A DNA stretch of 64,000 bases, taken from NCBI RefSeq assembly GCF_009189165.1, contig NZ_CP045118.1, forward strand, positions 5,270,001 through 5,334,000, in the 5' to 3' direction. The notes below the pieces were generated by a model. The model was not told where the DNA came from, made no database searches, and saw only the letters and a list, made by a program, of their open reading frames with translations. Position numbers and translations under genes: made by a program. Source of the DNA: Pseudomonas sp. SCB32. Lineage in GTDB: Bacteria > Pseudomonadota > Gammaproteobacteria > Pseudomonadales > Pseudomonadaceae. Of this stretch, positions 25,881 through 37,153 are shown piece by piece (within the stretch, counting starts at the first letter, position 1; every line of letters starts with the position of its first letter).

Positions 25881-27011
25881 TCATAGGTCGTCGAAGAAGC
25901 GCTTCATACCCTCGAACCAGCCACTGGCCTTGGGCGAATGGGAAGAGTTGCCCTGCAGGGTATTGCGGAACTCTTCGAGCAGCTCGCGCTGACGCTTGTC
26001 GAGGTTGACCGGGGTTTCCACGACCACACGGCACATCAGGTCGCCGGCACCACCACCGCGCACCGGGGCGACGCCCTTGCCGCGCAGGCGGAACAGCTTG
26101 CCGGTCTGGGTGCCCTCGGGGATCTTCAGCTTCACGCGGCCATCCAGGGTCGGCACTTCCAGCTCGCCACCCAGGGCGGCGTCGGCGAAGCTGATCGGCA
26201 CTTCGCAGTACAGGTGCTTGCCGTCGCGCTGGAAGATGTCGTGCTCGCGCACGCTCACCACCACGTACAGGTCGCCCGCCGGGCCACCATGGGCACCGGC
26301 TTCGCCTTCGCCGGTCAGGCGGATGCGGTCGCCGGTATCGACGCCGGCCGGCACTTTCACCGACAGGGTCTTGTGTTCTTCCACGCGGCCCTGGCCGTGG
26401 CAGGAGCCACAGGGGTCGGTGATCATCTTGCCGCTGCCATGGCAGCGCGGGCAGGTCTGCTGCACCGAGAAGAAGCCTTGCTGCATGCGCACCTGGCCGA
26501 TACCACCGCAGGTGGTACAGGTCACCGGCGTGGTGCCGGGCTTGGCGCCACTACCGCTGCAGGTCTTGCAGCCGACCAGGGTCGGAACGCGGATGGTCAC
26601 GGTGGTGCCGCGAACCGCGTCTTCCAGGTCGAGATCGAGGGTGTAGCGCAGGTCGGCACCGCGCGCCGGACCGCCACGGGAGCCGCCGCGTCCGCCGCCA
26701 CCGCCGAAGAAGTCGCTGAAGACATCACCGAAGATGTCCGAGAAGCTCGCGCCACCGAAGCCCGCACCGCCACCGCCCATCTGCGGGTCGACGCCGGCAT
26801 GGCCGTACTGGTCGTAAGCCGCACGCTTGCTGGCGTCGGACAGCACCTCGTACGCCTCGTTGGCCTCCTTGAATTTCTCCTCGGCCTCCTTGTCGCCGGG
26901 ATTGCGGTCCGGGTGGAACTTCATGGCCAGCCGGCGATAGGCCTTCTTCAGGTCCGCCTCGCTGGCGCCACGCTCGACACCCAGTACCTCGTAAAAATCA
27001 CGCTTGGCCAT
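25881..27011 (-). CDS. dnaJ: Chaperone protein DnaJ
   Basis: DnaJ delivers unfolded proteins to DnaK and stimulates its ATPase. The start is the ATG at 27011 (376 residues, [12 protein letters not shown]). The J domain has the HPD motif in [11 protein letters not shown], then a Gly/Phe-rich linker (about 75-115), four CxxCxGxG zinc repeats ([38 protein letters not shown]) and the C-terminal substrate-binding domains. Two hairpins lie in the gap after dnaK. Confidence 0.98.
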   Translation of the reverse strand: MAKRDFYEVLGVERGASEADLKKAYRRLAMKFHPDRNPGDKEAEEKFKEANEAYEVLSDASKRAAYDQYGHAGVDPQMGGGGAGFGGASFSDIFGDVFSDFFGGGGGRGGSRGGPARGADLRYTLDLDLEDAVRGTTVTIRVPTLVGCKTCSGSGAKPGTTPVTCTTCGGIGQVRMQQGFFSVQQTCPRCHGSGKMITDPCGSCHGQGRVEEHKTLSVKVPAGVDTGDRIRLTGEGEAGAHGGPAGDLYVVVSVREHDIFQRDGKHLYCEVPISFADAALGGELEVPTLDGRVKLKIPEGTQTGKLFRLRGKGVAPVRGGGAGDLMCRVVVETPVNLDKRQRELLEEFRNTLQGNSSHSPKASGWFEGMKRFFDDL

Positions 27012-27052
27012 AACTTTCCTGCACCTTGAAAACCTCTCCCCCAGACACGCCA

Positions 27053-27111
27053 ACGCGGGAGCAAGCCCCCGCGTGACGTTTCATGCGCACCGACACGCTT
27101 GGTCGGTGCGC
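27053..27111 (-). promoter_or_regulatory. Two hairpins in the dnaK-dnaJ gap
   Basis: The gap holds a 7-bp stem (ACGCGGG with CCCGCGT, 27053-27074) and a perfect 10-bp stem (GCGCACCGAC with GTCGGTGCGC, 27085-27111). Neither has a T run. They may protect dnaK mRNA or partly block transcription into dnaJ, giving more DnaK than DnaJ. This is inference. Confidence 0.45.
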
Positions 27112-27134
27112 CGGAGCGGAAGCAAGCACGCGGC

Positions 27135-29051
<1,917 letters not shown>

Positions 29052-29141
29052 ATTTCACTCTCCAGAAATTAGATTCCGCGCTGACCCTGTTGCGGGTCTT
29101 TGGCTCGGTTGATTACCCAGATGGGGACCGGGTGGTGAATT

Positions 29142-29702
29142 TCAAGCCTTCTCGTCGATCGAAGGCGGGGTTTGTTCCGGCGCCTTGCTGACCACGACCA
29201 TGGCCGGACGCAGCAGGCGACCGTTGAGCAGGTAACCCTTCTGGAACACCTTGACCACGCTGCCCGGCTCGAGGCGGATGCTCTCTTCCATGGCCATGGC
29301 CTGGTGGTGTTCGGGGTTGAACGGCTCGCCGTGCGGATCGACCGGCTCGAGGTTGAAGCGCTTCAGGGTGTCGTGGAACATCTTCAGGGTCAGCTCGATG
29401 CCTTCGCGCATCGGCTTGATCGCCTCGTCGTCCGGGTTCGACATCTCCAGCGCGCGCTCGAGGGTATCGACGATCGGCAGCAGGTCGCCGGCGAATTTCT
29501 CCAGGGCGAACTTGTGCGCTTTCTCCACGTCCTGCTCGGCGCGGCGACGGACGTTCTGCAGCTCGGCGACGGCGCGCAGGCTCTGGTCCTTGGCCGCGGC
29601 GACCTGTTCCTCCAGTTCCAGCACGCGGGCGTTCAGGTCCACGGCGCCGGCTTCCGGCTGCTCGTTGAACTGGGAATCCTGAGTCTGTTGTTCGTCAGAC
29701 AT
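29142..29702 (-). CDS. grpE: Nucleotide exchange factor GrpE
   Basis: GrpE releases ADP from DnaK. The 186-residue product has an acidic, glutamine-rich N-terminus, a long coiled-coil helix (about 25-85, with [21 protein letters not shown]) and the C-terminal beta domain with the family signature segment [25 protein letters not shown]. It is the first gene of grpE-dnaK-dnaJ and has an RpoH-type promoter about 70 bases upstream. Confidence 0.97.
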   Translation of the reverse strand: MSDEQQTQDSQFNEQPEAGAVDLNARVLELEEQVAAAKDQSLRAVAELQNVRRRAEQDVEKAHKFALEKFAGDLLPIVDTLERALEMSNPDDEAIKPMREGIELTLKMFHDTLKRFNLEPVDPHGEPFNPEHHQAMAMEESIRLEPGSVVKVFQKGYLLNGRLLRPAMVVVSKAPEQTPPSIDEKA

Positions 29703-29772
29703 GCCACTCTCCTAAAAAAGAAAATAAGCCTTTGAAAACAAAGCGAACCCCATGGTCCGCGGCTCTGCCGTG

Positions 29773-29801
29773 TATATGGGGCGCATTTTTTTGACTTCAA
29801 G
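29773..29801 (-). promoter_or_regulatory. RpoH (sigma-32) heat-shock promoter of grpE-dnaK-dnaJ
   Basis: The minus strand reads CTTGAA, 14 bases, CCCCATATA, a close match to the RpoH consensus (CTTGAA, 13-15 bases, CCCCATnT). It lies 71 bases before the grpE start. Confidence 0.88.
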
Positions 29802-29842
29802 GGCGCCGACCTCAAGGGCAGCCCCAGGACAACGAGAGAAAA

Positions 29843-29877
29843 TTGCCAGCGGCAAAAAATACTGTATAAATAACCAG
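29843..29877 (+). promoter_or_regulatory. recN promoter with overlapping LexA box
   Basis: A promoter TTGCCA, 16 bases, TATAAA overlaps CTGTATAAATAACCAG (29862-29877), which has the CTG-N10-CAG form of a LexA box. It lies 23 bases before the recN start, so recN should be induced in the SOS response, as in other gammaproteobacteria. Confidence 0.85.
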
Positions 29878-29900
29878 ACCTATTTGCGGAGCCACCGCCC

Positions 29901-31577
29901 ATGCTGGTTCATCTGTCCGTGCACAACTACGCCATCGTCGAGCACCTCGATCTCGAGCTCGCCGCCGGCATGACCGTGATCACCGGCGAAACCGGCGCCG
30001 GCAAGTCGATCATGCTCGATGCCCTCGGCCTTGCCCTGGGCGACCGCGCCGACAGCGGCGTGGTGCGCCCCGGAGCCGACAAGACCGACATTCTCGCCAG
30101 CTTCGATGTCAGCGCGATTGCCGAAGCCCGCGACTGGCTCGCCGAGCGCGACCTGGAACAGGACGGCCCGTGCATCCTGCGCCGGGTGATCACCGCCGAA
30201 GGCCGCTCCCGCGCCTACATCAACGGCTCCCCCTGTCCACTGGGCGACCTCAAGCACCTGGGCGAGCTGCTCATCGATATCCACAGCCAGCACGAGCACC
30301 AGTCGCTGCTCAAGGCCGACACCCACCGCCGCCTGCTCGACGAGTACGCCGGCAGCCAGGACCTGGCGCGCCAGGTACATCTCGCCGCGCAGCGCTGGAA
30401 GCAGACCCGCCAGGAGCTGGACCGCCTGTCGCGCAACGGCGACGAACAGCGCGCCCGCCACCAGCTGCTCAGCTACCAGCTTGAGGAACTGGAAAACCTC
30501 GGCCTGGGTGATAACGAGCTGGAGACGCTGGAAGCCGAGCACAAGACCCAGAGCAATGCCGGCAGCCTGATCGCCGCGTGCCGACAAGTGGTCGAGATGT
30601 GCAGTGAAAGCGATGCCGGCAACGTGCTCTCAGCCCTGACGTCGAGCCTCAATCGCCTGACCGCCTTCCCGAGCCAGCCGGTCGCGCTGGGCGAAGCGGT
30701 GAACCTGCTGTCCAGCGCGCAGATCCAGGTAGAGGAAGCCATCGGCGAGCTGAACCGCTTCGTCGACAACTTCGATGCCGACCCCATGCGCCTGCAGCAA
30801 CTGGAAGAGCGCATGGATGCCATCTATAGCCTCGCACGCAAGCACCGCGTGCAACCGCACGAACTGCAGGATCTGCAGCAGCGCCTGCTGGATGAACTGG
30901 AAGCGCTGAATGCCGACGACGAAGCTGTCGAACGCCTGGGTGACGAGCTGGCCTCCTATGCCCGCCATTATCAGGAGAAGGCGGAAGAACTCAGCCGCAT
31001 CCGCCAAACCGCAGCGCCACAACTGGCCAAGGCCGTGGAAGTGGAAATGCAGCGCCTGGGCATGCCTGGGGGGCGTTTCGCCATCGAACTGCGCACAGCC
31101 ACTTCGGACGAGCCACAGGCGAACGGCCTGGAGCAGCTGGAATTCCTGGTCAGCGCCAACCCCGGCCAACCCATGAAGGGACTGGCGAAGGTCGCCTCGG
31201 GCGGCGAGCTGTCGCGTATCAGCCTGGCGATCCAGGTGATCACCGCGCAGACCTCACGCATCCCCACCCTGGTCTTCGACGAAGTGGACGTCGGCATCGG
31301 CGGCCCCACCGCCGAAGTGGTCGGCCAACTGCTGCGCCGCCTCGGCGGTCGCGGCCAGGTACTCACCGTCACCCACCTGCCGCAGGTCGCAGCCCAGGGC
31401 CACCAGCACCTGTTCGTACACAAGGACCGTGATACCAGCGAAACCCGCACTGCCGTGGCCAATCTGAAGAAGGCCGAGCGCATCGAAGAGATCGCCCGCA
31501 TGCTCGGCGGTGTCGACCTGACCAAGGAATCCCTGGCCCACGCGCGCAAGATGGTCGACTCAGCGGTACACAACTGA
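29901..31577 (+). CDS. recN: DNA repair protein RecN
   Basis: RecN is an SMC-like ATPase that holds broken DNA ends together during recombinational repair. The 558-residue protein has Walker A VITGETGAGKSIMLDAL near the N-terminus, a coiled-coil middle (about 170-390), the ABC signature VASGGELSRISLAI and Walker B TLVFDEVDVGIGG. The length is standard. It is divergent from grpE, and the SOS box in front predicts DNA-damage induction. Confidence 0.97.
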   Translation: MLVHLSVHNYAIVEHLDLELAAGMTVITGETGAGKSIMLDALGLALGDRADSGVVRPGADKTDILASFDVSAIAEARDWLAERDLEQDGPCILRRVITAEGRSRAYINGSPCPLGDLKHLGELLIDIHSQHEHQSLLKADTHRRLLDEYAGSQDLARQVHLAAQRWKQTRQELDRLSRNGDEQRARHQLLSYQLEELENLGLGDNELETLEAEHKTQSNAGSLIAACRQVVEMCSESDAGNVLSALTSSLNRLTAFPSQPVALGEAVNLLSSAQIQVEEAIGELNRFVDNFDADPMRLQQLEERMDAIYSLARKHRVQPHELQDLQQRLLDELEALNADDEAVERLGDELASYARHYQEKAEELSRIRQTAAPQLAKAVEVEMQRLGMPGGRFAIELRTATSDEPQANGLEQLEFLVSANPGQPMKGLAKVASGGELSRISLAIQVITAQTSRIPTLVFDEVDVGIGGPTAEVVGQLLRRLGGRGQVLTVTHLPQVAAQGHQHLFVHKDRDTSETRTAVANLKKAERIEEIARMLGGVDLTKESLAHARKMVDSAVHN

Positions 31578-31590
31578 AACATACCCCCGC

Positions 31591-31661
31591 AGGAGCGAGC
31601 TTGCTCGCGAACCGCCCGACACCGGCATAGCCGGAAACCCGTTCGCGAGCAAGCTCGCTCC
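31591..31661. repeat. Inverted pair of Pseudomonas REP elements
   Basis: The segment AGGAGCGAGCTTGCTCGCGA at 31591 is repeated in inverse orientation at 31642-31661 (ending GCTCGCTCCT). Each copy has an internal palindrome (GAGCGAGC/GCTCGC) and the pair can form one long hairpin. It lies between the convergent genes recN and fur, a common REP location. Confidence 0.85.
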
Positions 31662-31682
31662 TACAGAAAGCAACTCAAACGA

Positions 31683-31708
31683 AAACGGCGACCCAAGGGT
31701 CGCCGTTT
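31683..31708 (-). terminator. Terminator of fur, probably bidirectional
   Basis: AAACGGCGACCC and GGGTCGCCGTTT form a perfect 12-bp stem with a 2-base loop. The minus strand continues TTTTCGTTT; the plus strand has a weaker TTTCT. It separates convergent recN and fur. Confidence 0.85.
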
Positions 31709-31724
31709 CTGCATCCGCGCGCGC

Positions 31725-32129
31725 TTACTTCTTCTTGCGCACGTAGAGCACCAGATTGTGATCGACGAGCTCGAAGCCGCGCTCCTTGACGATCTCCCTC
31801 TGGCGCTTCTCGATTTCCGAGTCCATGAACTCGATGACCTCGCCGGTATCGACGCAGACCATGTGATCATGGTGGCCGCTGTCGGCCAGTTCGAACACGG
31901 CATGGCCTCCATCGAAGTTGTGACGCACCACCAGGCCGGCGGCCTCGAACTGGGTCAGCACGCGATAGACAGTGGCCAGACCTACGTCCTCACCCGCCTC
32001 CATCAGCGCTTTGTAGACATCCTCCGCGCTCATGTGGCGTTGCTCGGCGGAATCGAGCATCTGGAGGATCTTGACGCGCGGCAGCGTGACCTTCAGTCCG
32101 GCTTTGCGCAGTTCGCTATTTTCAACCAT
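31725..32129 (-). CDS. fur: Ferric uptake regulator Fur
   Basis: Fur with Fe2+ represses iron-uptake genes. The start is the ATG at 32129, giving 134 residues ([20 protein letters not shown]), the same length as P. aeruginosa Fur. The winged helix covers residues 1-80 with [27 protein letters not shown]. Metal-site residues are in [19 protein letters not shown]. Only one Cys is present (Cys92); the C-terminal Cys pair of E. coli Fur is missing, which is normal for pseudomonads. It is divergent from bamE. Confidence 0.98.
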   Translation of the reverse strand: MVENSELRKAGLKVTLPRVKILQMLDSAEQRHMSAEDVYKALMEAGEDVGLATVYRVLTQFEAAGLVVRHNFDGGHAVFELADSGHHDHMVCVDTGEVIEFMDSEIEKRQREIVKERGFELVDHNLVLYVRKKK

Positions 32130-32153
32130 GTGTGCTTTCTCGGCGCGGGAAGC

Positions 32154-32182
32154 TTCGCAGCTTCCCTCAATGCAGGTATGAT
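32154..32182 (+). promoter_or_regulatory. Predicted bamE promoter
   Basis: TTCGCA, 17 bases, TATGAT lies 44 bases before the bamE start. The -35 box sits in the loop of a 7-bp palindrome (GGGAAGC with GCTTCCC, 32147-32166) that would also be in the fur leader on the other strand. Confidence 0.5.
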
Positions 32183-32225
32183 CGGGGTTTCGTCGCTCAG
32201 CCAAGATAGTGGAAGTCACCACCCG

Positions 32226-32771
32226 ATGCAAAACGCCAAGCTCATGCTGACCAGTCTCGCTTTCGGGCTGGGACTCGCCGCACTCGCCGGTTGCTCTTTC
32301 CCGGGGGTTTACAAGATCGACATCCAGCAGGGCAACGTCGTAACACAAGACATGATAGACCAGTTGAAGCCTGGAATGACCCGACGCCAAGTACGGTTTA
32401 TCATGGGTAACCCGTTGATCGTCGACACTTTCCATCCCAATCGCTGGGATTACCTGTACAGCATCCAGCCCGGCGGCGGTCAGCGCCAGCAGGAGCGTAT
32501 GAGCCTGTATTTCAGCGACAGCGACCAGCTGGTTGGCCTCAACGGCGACTTCATGCCCGGCGTGAGCCGCGACGAGTCGATCCTCCGTGCGAGCGACGGC
32601 GTAACGCCTCCTCTGAACCCGGAAGCCCCGGTAACCCCGCAGCAGCCCGAGCAACCCAAGGAACAACCGGCCAAGCCCGGCTCCGTGGAAGAGCAGATCC
32701 AGAAGGAAGTGGACCAGGTGGAAACCGTGCCGGTCCCGACTCCGGAACCGCTGGACAAGAACCCGCAATAA
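32226..32771 (+). CDS. bamE: Outer membrane protein assembly factor BamE (OmlA)
   Basis: BamE is a lipoprotein subunit of the BAM complex that inserts beta-barrel proteins in the outer membrane. The 181-residue form starts at the ATG at 32226 and has a lipoprotein signal with lipobox LAGC (Cys23). The SmpA/OmlA fold has [33 protein letters not shown] and [12 protein letters not shown]. After about residue 120 a Pro/Glu/Gln-rich tail follows, longer than in E. coli BamE but usual in pseudomonads. The omlA-fur divergent pair matches P. aeruginosa, where the gene is called omlA. Confidence 0.96.
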   Translation: MQNAKLMLTSLAFGLGLAALAGCSFPGVYKIDIQQGNVVTQDMIDQLKPGMTRRQVRFIMGNPLIVDTFHPNRWDYLYSIQPGGGQRQQERMSLYFSDSDQLVGLNGDFMPGVSRDESILRASDGVTPPLNPEAPVTPQQPEQPKEQPAKPGSVEEQIQKEVDQVETVPVPTPEPLDKNPQ

Positions 32772-32787
32772 GGGTCTGCCCCAATAT

Positions 32788-32815
32788 AAAAAGCCCGGCC
32801 GACGCCGGGCTTTTT
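32788..32815. terminator. Bidirectional terminator between bamE and rnfH
   Basis: AAAAAGCCCGGC and GCCGGGCTTTTT form a perfect 12-bp stem around CGAC. T runs exist on both strands, and the flanking genes converge here. Confidence 0.9.
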
Positions 32816-32841
32816 GTTGCCTGCCATTTCAGGGTACGAAC

Positions 32842-33150
32842 TCAGCCCCTGGCAGCCTTGGCCCGGGCCGCGCGCTGCTTGCGCACCTCCTTCGGGTCTG
32901 CGATCAACGGCCGGTAGATTTCTACCCGCTCGCCGTCTTCCAGCACGCGCTCATCGGGTCTGGCCACGGCCTTGCCGAAAATCCCCAGCGGGCAATTCTG
33001 CACATCCAGATCGGGAAACTGCGCAGCAATGCCCGACAGCAACACGGCCTCGCGCACCCGCGTACCGTAGGGCACGCTCAGACGCAGCAGGGATTGCCGC
33101 TCGGGCAGCGCGTAGACCAGTTCGATGGCGATATTCGCCGGGTCAGCCAT
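32842..33150 (-). CDS. rnfH: RnfH family protein (UPF0125, ubiquitin-like fold)
   Basis: The 102-residue protein starts at the ATG at 33150, overlapping the ratA stop by 8 bases. It has the beta-grasp pattern IAIELVYALPERQSLLRLSVPYGTRVREAVLLSGI and ends with a basic Arg/Lys/Ala tail. In many proteobacteria rnfH follows ratA and lies opposite smpB; its function is not well established, although it is named after the Rnf complex. Confidence 0.9.
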   Translation of the reverse strand: MADPANIAIELVYALPERQSLLRLSVPYGTRVREAVLLSGIAAQFPDLDVQNCPLGIFGKAVARPDERVLEDGERVEIYRPLIADPKEVRKQRAARAKAARG

Positions 33151-33577
33151 GGAGCTGCTTGGCACGCTGGCAGAAGGCATCGACCATGGTGTTCGCCGCC
33201 TGGGTGAACAGCGGGCCGAGGGTCGCCCTAACCAGAGCGCCGGCATAGTCGAAGGTGAGGTCGAGGGAAATCTTGCAGGCCTGGTCGCCCAGTGCCTTGA
33301 AGGTCCACACGCCGTGCAGCTGGGTGAAGGGGCCTTCCTCCAGATTCATCTCGATGCTCTGGCCGGACACCAGCACGTTACGCGTGGTGAAGCGCTGGGT
33401 GATGCTGCCCTTGGCCACGGTCAGCTCGGCGCGCATGGCCACCTCGCTTTCATCCAGCACGGTGGAAGCCGAGCACCAGGGCAGGAACTCCGGATAGCGC
33501 GCCACATCGTTGACCAGGTCGTACAGTGCCTTCGCCGGGTAGGGCAGCAGCGCCGAACGCTGGATATGCGTGCTCAT
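33143..33577 (-). CDS. ratA: RatA-like START/polyketide-cyclase family protein
   Basis: The 144-residue protein is a SRPBCC/START-fold protein: IQRSALLPYPAKALYDLVNDVARYPEFLPWCSASTVL, then GPFTQLHGVWTFKALGD and the terminal long helix FTQAANTMVDAFCQRAKQL. E. coli RatA was reported as an inhibitor of 70S ribosome association, and mitochondrial Coq10 shares the fold, so quinone binding is an alternative role. It is divergent from smpB and coupled to rnfH by overlap. Confidence 0.92.
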   Translation of the reverse strand: MSTHIQRSALLPYPAKALYDLVNDVARYPEFLPWCSASTVLDESEVAMRAELTVAKGSITQRFTTRNVLVSGQSIEMNLEEGPFTQLHGVWTFKALGDQACKISLDLTFDYAGALVRATLGPLFTQAANTMVDAFCQRAKQLHG

Positions 33578-33729
33578 AGACGTCTCGCTTTGTTATGGGG
33601 CGACTCGAACGCCCGCTGATCAAAAACAGCGCGCATTCTCCGAGATTAGTCACGCCCCCTCAAGCTTGCATGCCGGCATGCACGCTCCCGATAGCGGCGC
33701 GGCGAGTGACTCCCTATAATGCGCGGCCT

Positions 33730-34209
33730 ATGGCTAAACAGAAGAAACACCCTTCGGGGACCATCGCGCAGAACAAGAAGGCTCTGCACGACTACTTCAT
33801 CGAGCAGCGCTTCGAGGCGGGCGTCGCCCTGGCCGGCTGGGAAGTGAAAAGCCTGCGTGCCGGCAAGGCGCAGCTGGTGGACAGCTACGTGCTGCTCAAG
33901 GATGGCGAAGCCTGGCTGCTGGGCAGCCACATCACGCCGCTGACCACTGCCAGCACCCACGTCATCGCCGACCCGGTGCGCACGCGCAAGCTGCTGCTGC
34001 ACAAGCGCGAGCTGGGCAAGCTGTTCGGTGCCGTGCAGCAGAAAGGCTACGCCTGCGTCGCACTGTCGATGTACTGGAAGAAGCACCTGATCAAGTGCGA
34101 GATCGCACTGGCCAAGGGCAAGAAAGAGTACGACAAGCGCGGCACCGAGAAGGAGCGTGACTCCGACCGGGAAATTCAGCGCGCCATTCGTCACGGCAAG
34201 GACGACTGA
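33730..34209 (+). CDS. smpB: SsrA-binding protein SmpB
   Basis: SmpB binds tmRNA and delivers it to stalled ribosomes for trans-translation. The 159-residue protein starts [24 protein letters not shown] and has the OB-fold motifs [20 protein letters not shown] and [16 protein letters not shown], then the basic C-terminal tail ([25 protein letters not shown]). The ATG at 33730 is the only good start. Its partner RNA, ssrA, lies 14.5 kb downstream in the same window. Confidence 0.97.
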   Translation: MAKQKKHPSGTIAQNKKALHDYFIEQRFEAGVALAGWEVKSLRAGKAQLVDSYVLLKDGEAWLLGSHITPLTTASTHVIADPVRTRKLLLHKRELGKLFGAVQQKGYACVALSMYWKKHLIKCEIALAKGKKEYDKRGTEKERDSDREIQRAIRHGKDD

Positions 34210-34245
34210 GTCCTTTCGCGCCCTCCTGCGAGGGCGCGCTGCCAG

Positions 34246-35022
34246 TCAGGCGTCCACCGCGCCCTGGCGTCGTTGCGCCCGCTGCAGACGTACTTCCTCG
34301 GCACGGGCTTCGGCCAGCACTTCCTGCACGTAGTCGATGTGCCGCTGGGAAATTTCCCGCGCCGCCTCCGCCTGCCCGCTGACAATCGCCTCGTATAACT
34401 CGCGGTGCTGACGCATCAGCTGTTCGCGGGTTTCGTCGCGCTGCGCGTACATGCCGCCGATGTTGGTCACCACGTTGCGCTTGAGCAGGTCGAACAGGCC
34501 ACGAATGGTGTGCAGCAGCACGGCGTTGTGGCTCGCCTCGGCGATGGCCAGGTGGAAAGCCGCGTCCGCCGCGCCCTCCTCCGCCCGACCAGCCTTGCCC
34601 AGCCCCTGGTAGCAGTCCTGCAGGGTATCGAAGGCCAACTTCAGGCGCTGGTGATCCACCTCGGTAGCGCGCTGCGCCGCGTAGTAGGCGCAGGAGCCTT
34701 CCAGGGTATGACGGAACTCCAGCAGATCGCGTTGCGCTTCCGGATTGCTCTCCAGCAGGTGCAGTAACGGATCGCTGAACATCGAGCCCAATCCTTCGCT
34801 GACATAGTTGCCGCCGCCCTGCCGACTGACCAGCAACCCCTTGGCACCCAACTTCTGGATCGCCTCACGCAGTGACGGACGCGACACGCCGAACTGCTCG
34901 GCCAGCACGCGCTCTGCCGGCAGACGCTCACCAGCCTTGAGGGTGCCTTCGAGAATCATCGCCTCCAGCCGTTCGACGATGTCATCCGACAGACGGCGCT
35001 GCTTGACCTGACCAAAACCCAT
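34246..35022 (-). CDS. lldR: GntR-family (FadR subfamily) lactate-utilisation regulator
   Basis: The 258-residue protein starts at the ATG at 35022 (MGFGQVKQRRLSDDIVERLEAMI). The winged helix has ERLPAERVLAEQFGVSRPSLREAIQKLGAKGLLVSRQGGGNYV, and the FCD effector domain (about 90-240) has the metal-site pattern D..H (FHLAIAEASHN, RQHRELYEAIVSG). By position and subfamily it is LldR, which represses lldPDE in the absence of lactate. A palindromic TGGTA-T-TACCA site stands before lldP. An upstream ATG at 35043 is less likely because the ribosome site GGGAGAG precedes 35022. Confidence 0.92.
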   Translation of the reverse strand: MGFGQVKQRRLSDDIVERLEAMILEGTLKAGERLPAERVLAEQFGVSRPSLREAIQKLGAKGLLVSRQGGGNYVSEGLGSMFSDPLLHLLESNPEAQRDLLEFRHTLEGSCAYYAAQRATEVDHQRLKLAFDTLQDCYQGLGKAGRAEEGAADAAFHLAIAEASHNAVLLHTIRGLFDLLKRNVVTNIGGMYAQRDETREQLMRQHRELYEAIVSGQAEAAREISQRHIDYVQEVLAEARAEEVRLQRAQRRQGAVDA

Positions 35023-35205
35023 CTTCGTGCTCTCCCACGGCAAAACGCTCTGCGCCGCGACCTGCGCGCCGAGCGCGGCAGCCTAACCAGCCCGCTCGCC
35101 AGCAACAAGCCCGCCCCGCTCTCCGGGGCGCCATCGACAAAAGTTGAACTGCAGCAAATTGACACGCCGACAGCAGGGCTTTTACCCTGAGCGCTCGGCT
35201 TTCTA

Positions 35206-35222
35206 AATTGGTATTACCACTT
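35206..35222 (+). promoter_or_regulatory. LldR-type operator upstream of lldP
   Basis: AATTGGTATTACCACTT contains a perfect TGGTA-T-TACCA palindrome and matches the AATTGGT-N3-ACCAATT pattern known for LldR/PdhR-type regulators. It lies 131 bases before the lldP start and 184 bases from the lldR start. Confidence 0.75.
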
Positions 35223-35352
35223 TACCGAACAGTCGATTGCACGACAACTACGCCGCGATCAGTCGACCGCCTGCCAGCGCGCCACAAGCGCAACGGAATC
35301 GCCCGACCGGCAACAAGGCCTTCCACCCAAAAACAATTAGGGAGCCAACCTG

Positions 35353-37029
35353 ATGCAAACCTGGCAGCAGATCTATACCCCGCTCGGCAGCCTCGGCCTG
35401 TCGGCGCTGGTCGCCGTAATCCCGATCGTATTCTTCTTCCTCGCCCTCGCCGTGTTCCGCCTCAAAGGCCACGTCGCCGGCAGCATTACCCTCGCCCTCT
35501 CGATCATCATCGCCATCGCCGCCTTCGGCATGCCCGCCGACATGGCCATCGCTGCCGCCGGCTATGGCTTCGCCTACGGCCTGTGGCCGATCGCCTGGAT
35601 CATCGTCGCGGCGGTGTTCCTCTACAAACTCACGGTCAAGAGCGGCCAGTTCGAAGTAATCCGCAGCTCGGTGCTGTCGATCACTGGCGACCAGCGCCTG
35701 CAGGTACTGCTGATCGGCTTCTCCTTCGGCGCCTTCCTCGAGGGTGCGGCGGGCTTCGGCGCGCCGGTGGCGATCACCGCCGCCCTGCTCGTGGGCCTGG
35801 GCTTCAACCCGCTGTACGCCGCGGGCCTGTGCCTGATTGCCAACACGGCGCCGGTGGCCTTCGGCGCCCTGGGCATCCCGATCATCGTGGCGGGCCAGGT
35901 CACCGGCATCGACGCGTTCAAGATCGGCGCCATGACCGGCCGCCAGTTGCCTTTCCTGTCGATCCTCGTGCCGTTCTGGCTGGTGTTCATGATGGATGGC
36001 CTCAAGGGCGTGAAGGACACCTGGCCGGCCGCACTGGTTGCTGGCGGCAGCTTCGCCGTCACCCAGTACTTCACCTCCAACTTCATCGGCCCGGAGCTGC
36101 CGGACATCACCTCCGCCCTGGTCAGCCTGATTTCCCTTACCCTGTTCCTGAAGGTCTGGCAGCCGGCCAGCGAGCCTGAAGTGGTCGCCACTGCCGGCGG
36201 CGCTGCAGTCATGGGCGGCAATGGCCCGCGTAGTGCCGAGCCGACGCCCTACAGCTTCGGCGAGATCCTCAAGGCCTGGTCGCCCTTCCTGGTGCTGACC
36301 GTGCTGGTCACCATCTGGACCCTGAAGCCGTTCAAGGCCATGTTCGCTCCGGGCGGCACGCTGTACGGCCTGGTGTTCAACTTCGCCATCCCGCACCTTG
36401 ACCAACTGGTGGTGAAGACCGCCCCCATCGTCGCCAACCCGACTCCGATTGCCGCCGTGTTCAAGCTGGACCCCGTCTCGGCCACCGGCACTGCGATCTT
36501 CTTCGCCGCCGTGGTCTCGATGTTCATCCTGCGCATCAGCGCAAAAACTGGTCTTACCACCTTCAAGGAGACCCTGATCGAGCTGAAGTGGCCGATCCTC
36601 TCCATCGGCATGGTGCTGGCCTTCGCCTTCGTCACCAACTACTCGGGCATGTCCACCACCCTGGCGCTGGTCCTCGCCGGCACCGGTGCGGCCTTCCCGT
36701 TCTTCTCGCCGTTCCTTGGCTGGCTGGGTGTGTTCCTGACCGGTTCGGATACTTCCTCCAACGCACTGTTCAGCTCGCTGCAGTCCACCACCGCGCACCA
36801 GATCGGGGTCCACGACACCCTGCTGGTAGCCGCCAACACCAGCGGTGGCGTGACCGGCAAGATGATCTCGCCGCAATCCATCGCCGTGGCCTGCGCCGCC
36901 ACCGGCATGGTCGGCAAGGAATCGGACCTGTTCCGCTTCACCCTCAAGCACAGCCTGATGTTCGCCGCCATGGTGGGTCTGATCACCCTCGCGCAGGCCT
37001 ACATCTTCACTGGCATGCTGGTGCATTGA
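35353..37029 (+). CDS. lldP: L-lactate permease
   Basis: LldP imports lactate (and glycolate) with protons across the inner membrane. The 558-residue protein has about 12-14 hydrophobic helices and the family motifs [23 protein letters not shown] and [23 protein letters not shown]. Its length and motifs fit the LctP family. It is the first gene of lldP-lldD-D-lactate dehydrogenase, with the LldR-type operator upstream. Confidence 0.97.
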   Translation: MQTWQQIYTPLGSLGLSALVAVIPIVFFFLALAVFRLKGHVAGSITLALSIIIAIAAFGMPADMAIAAAGYGFAYGLWPIAWIIVAAVFLYKLTVKSGQFEVIRSSVLSITGDQRLQVLLIGFSFGAFLEGAAGFGAPVAITAALLVGLGFNPLYAAGLCLIANTAPVAFGALGIPIIVAGQVTGIDAFKIGAMTGRQLPFLSILVPFWLVFMMDGLKGVKDTWPAALVAGGSFAVTQYFTSNFIGPELPDITSALVSLISLTLFLKVWQPASEPEVVATAGGAAVMGGNGPRSAEPTPYSFGEILKAWSPFLVLTVLVTIWTLKPFKAMFAPGGTLYGLVFNFAIPHLDQLVVKTAPIVANPTPIAAVFKLDPVSATGTAIFFAAVVSMFILRISAKTGLTTFKETLIELKWPILSIGMVLAFAFVTNYSGMSTTLALVLAGTGAAFPFFSPFLGWLGVFLTGSDTSSNALFSSLQSTTAHQIGVHDTLLVAANTSGGVTGKMISPQSIAVACAATGMVGKESDLFRFTLKHSLMFAAMVGLITLAQAYIFTGMLVH

Positions 37030-37046
37030 GGGAAATGGCATTGGAT

Positions 37047-37073
37047 CGTCATTCCCGCCCAGGCGGGAATCCG
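37047..37073 (-). repeat. REP-like palindrome, first of the pair between lldP and lldD
   Basis: CGTCATTCCCGCCCAGGCGGGAATCC is, on the minus strand, the same element as the following copies: a GC-rich stem flanked by GACG and GGGT/GGAT ends. It is oriented opposite to the copy at 37095. Confidence 0.75.
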
Positions 37074-37094
37074 GATTAAGCAGCTAGTTTTCTC

Positions 37095-37121
37095 TGGGTC
37101 CCCGCCTTCGCGGGGACGACG
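37095..37121 (+). repeat. REP-like palindrome, second copy between lldP and lldD
   Basis: TGGGTCCCCGCC with CGGGGACGACG forms the plus-oriented copy; the stem is GTCCCCGC with GCGGGGAC. With the copy at 37047 it makes an inverted pair. Confidence 0.8.
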
Positions 37122-37153
37122 CCTTCGACAAGACCACGATTGATGAGACGCCC

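Noticed and set aside
35248..37041. A 597-codon minus-strand open frame
   Set aside because: Antisense to lldP, whose family motifs are clear; the translation is Gly/Glu/Arg/His-rich without any domain.
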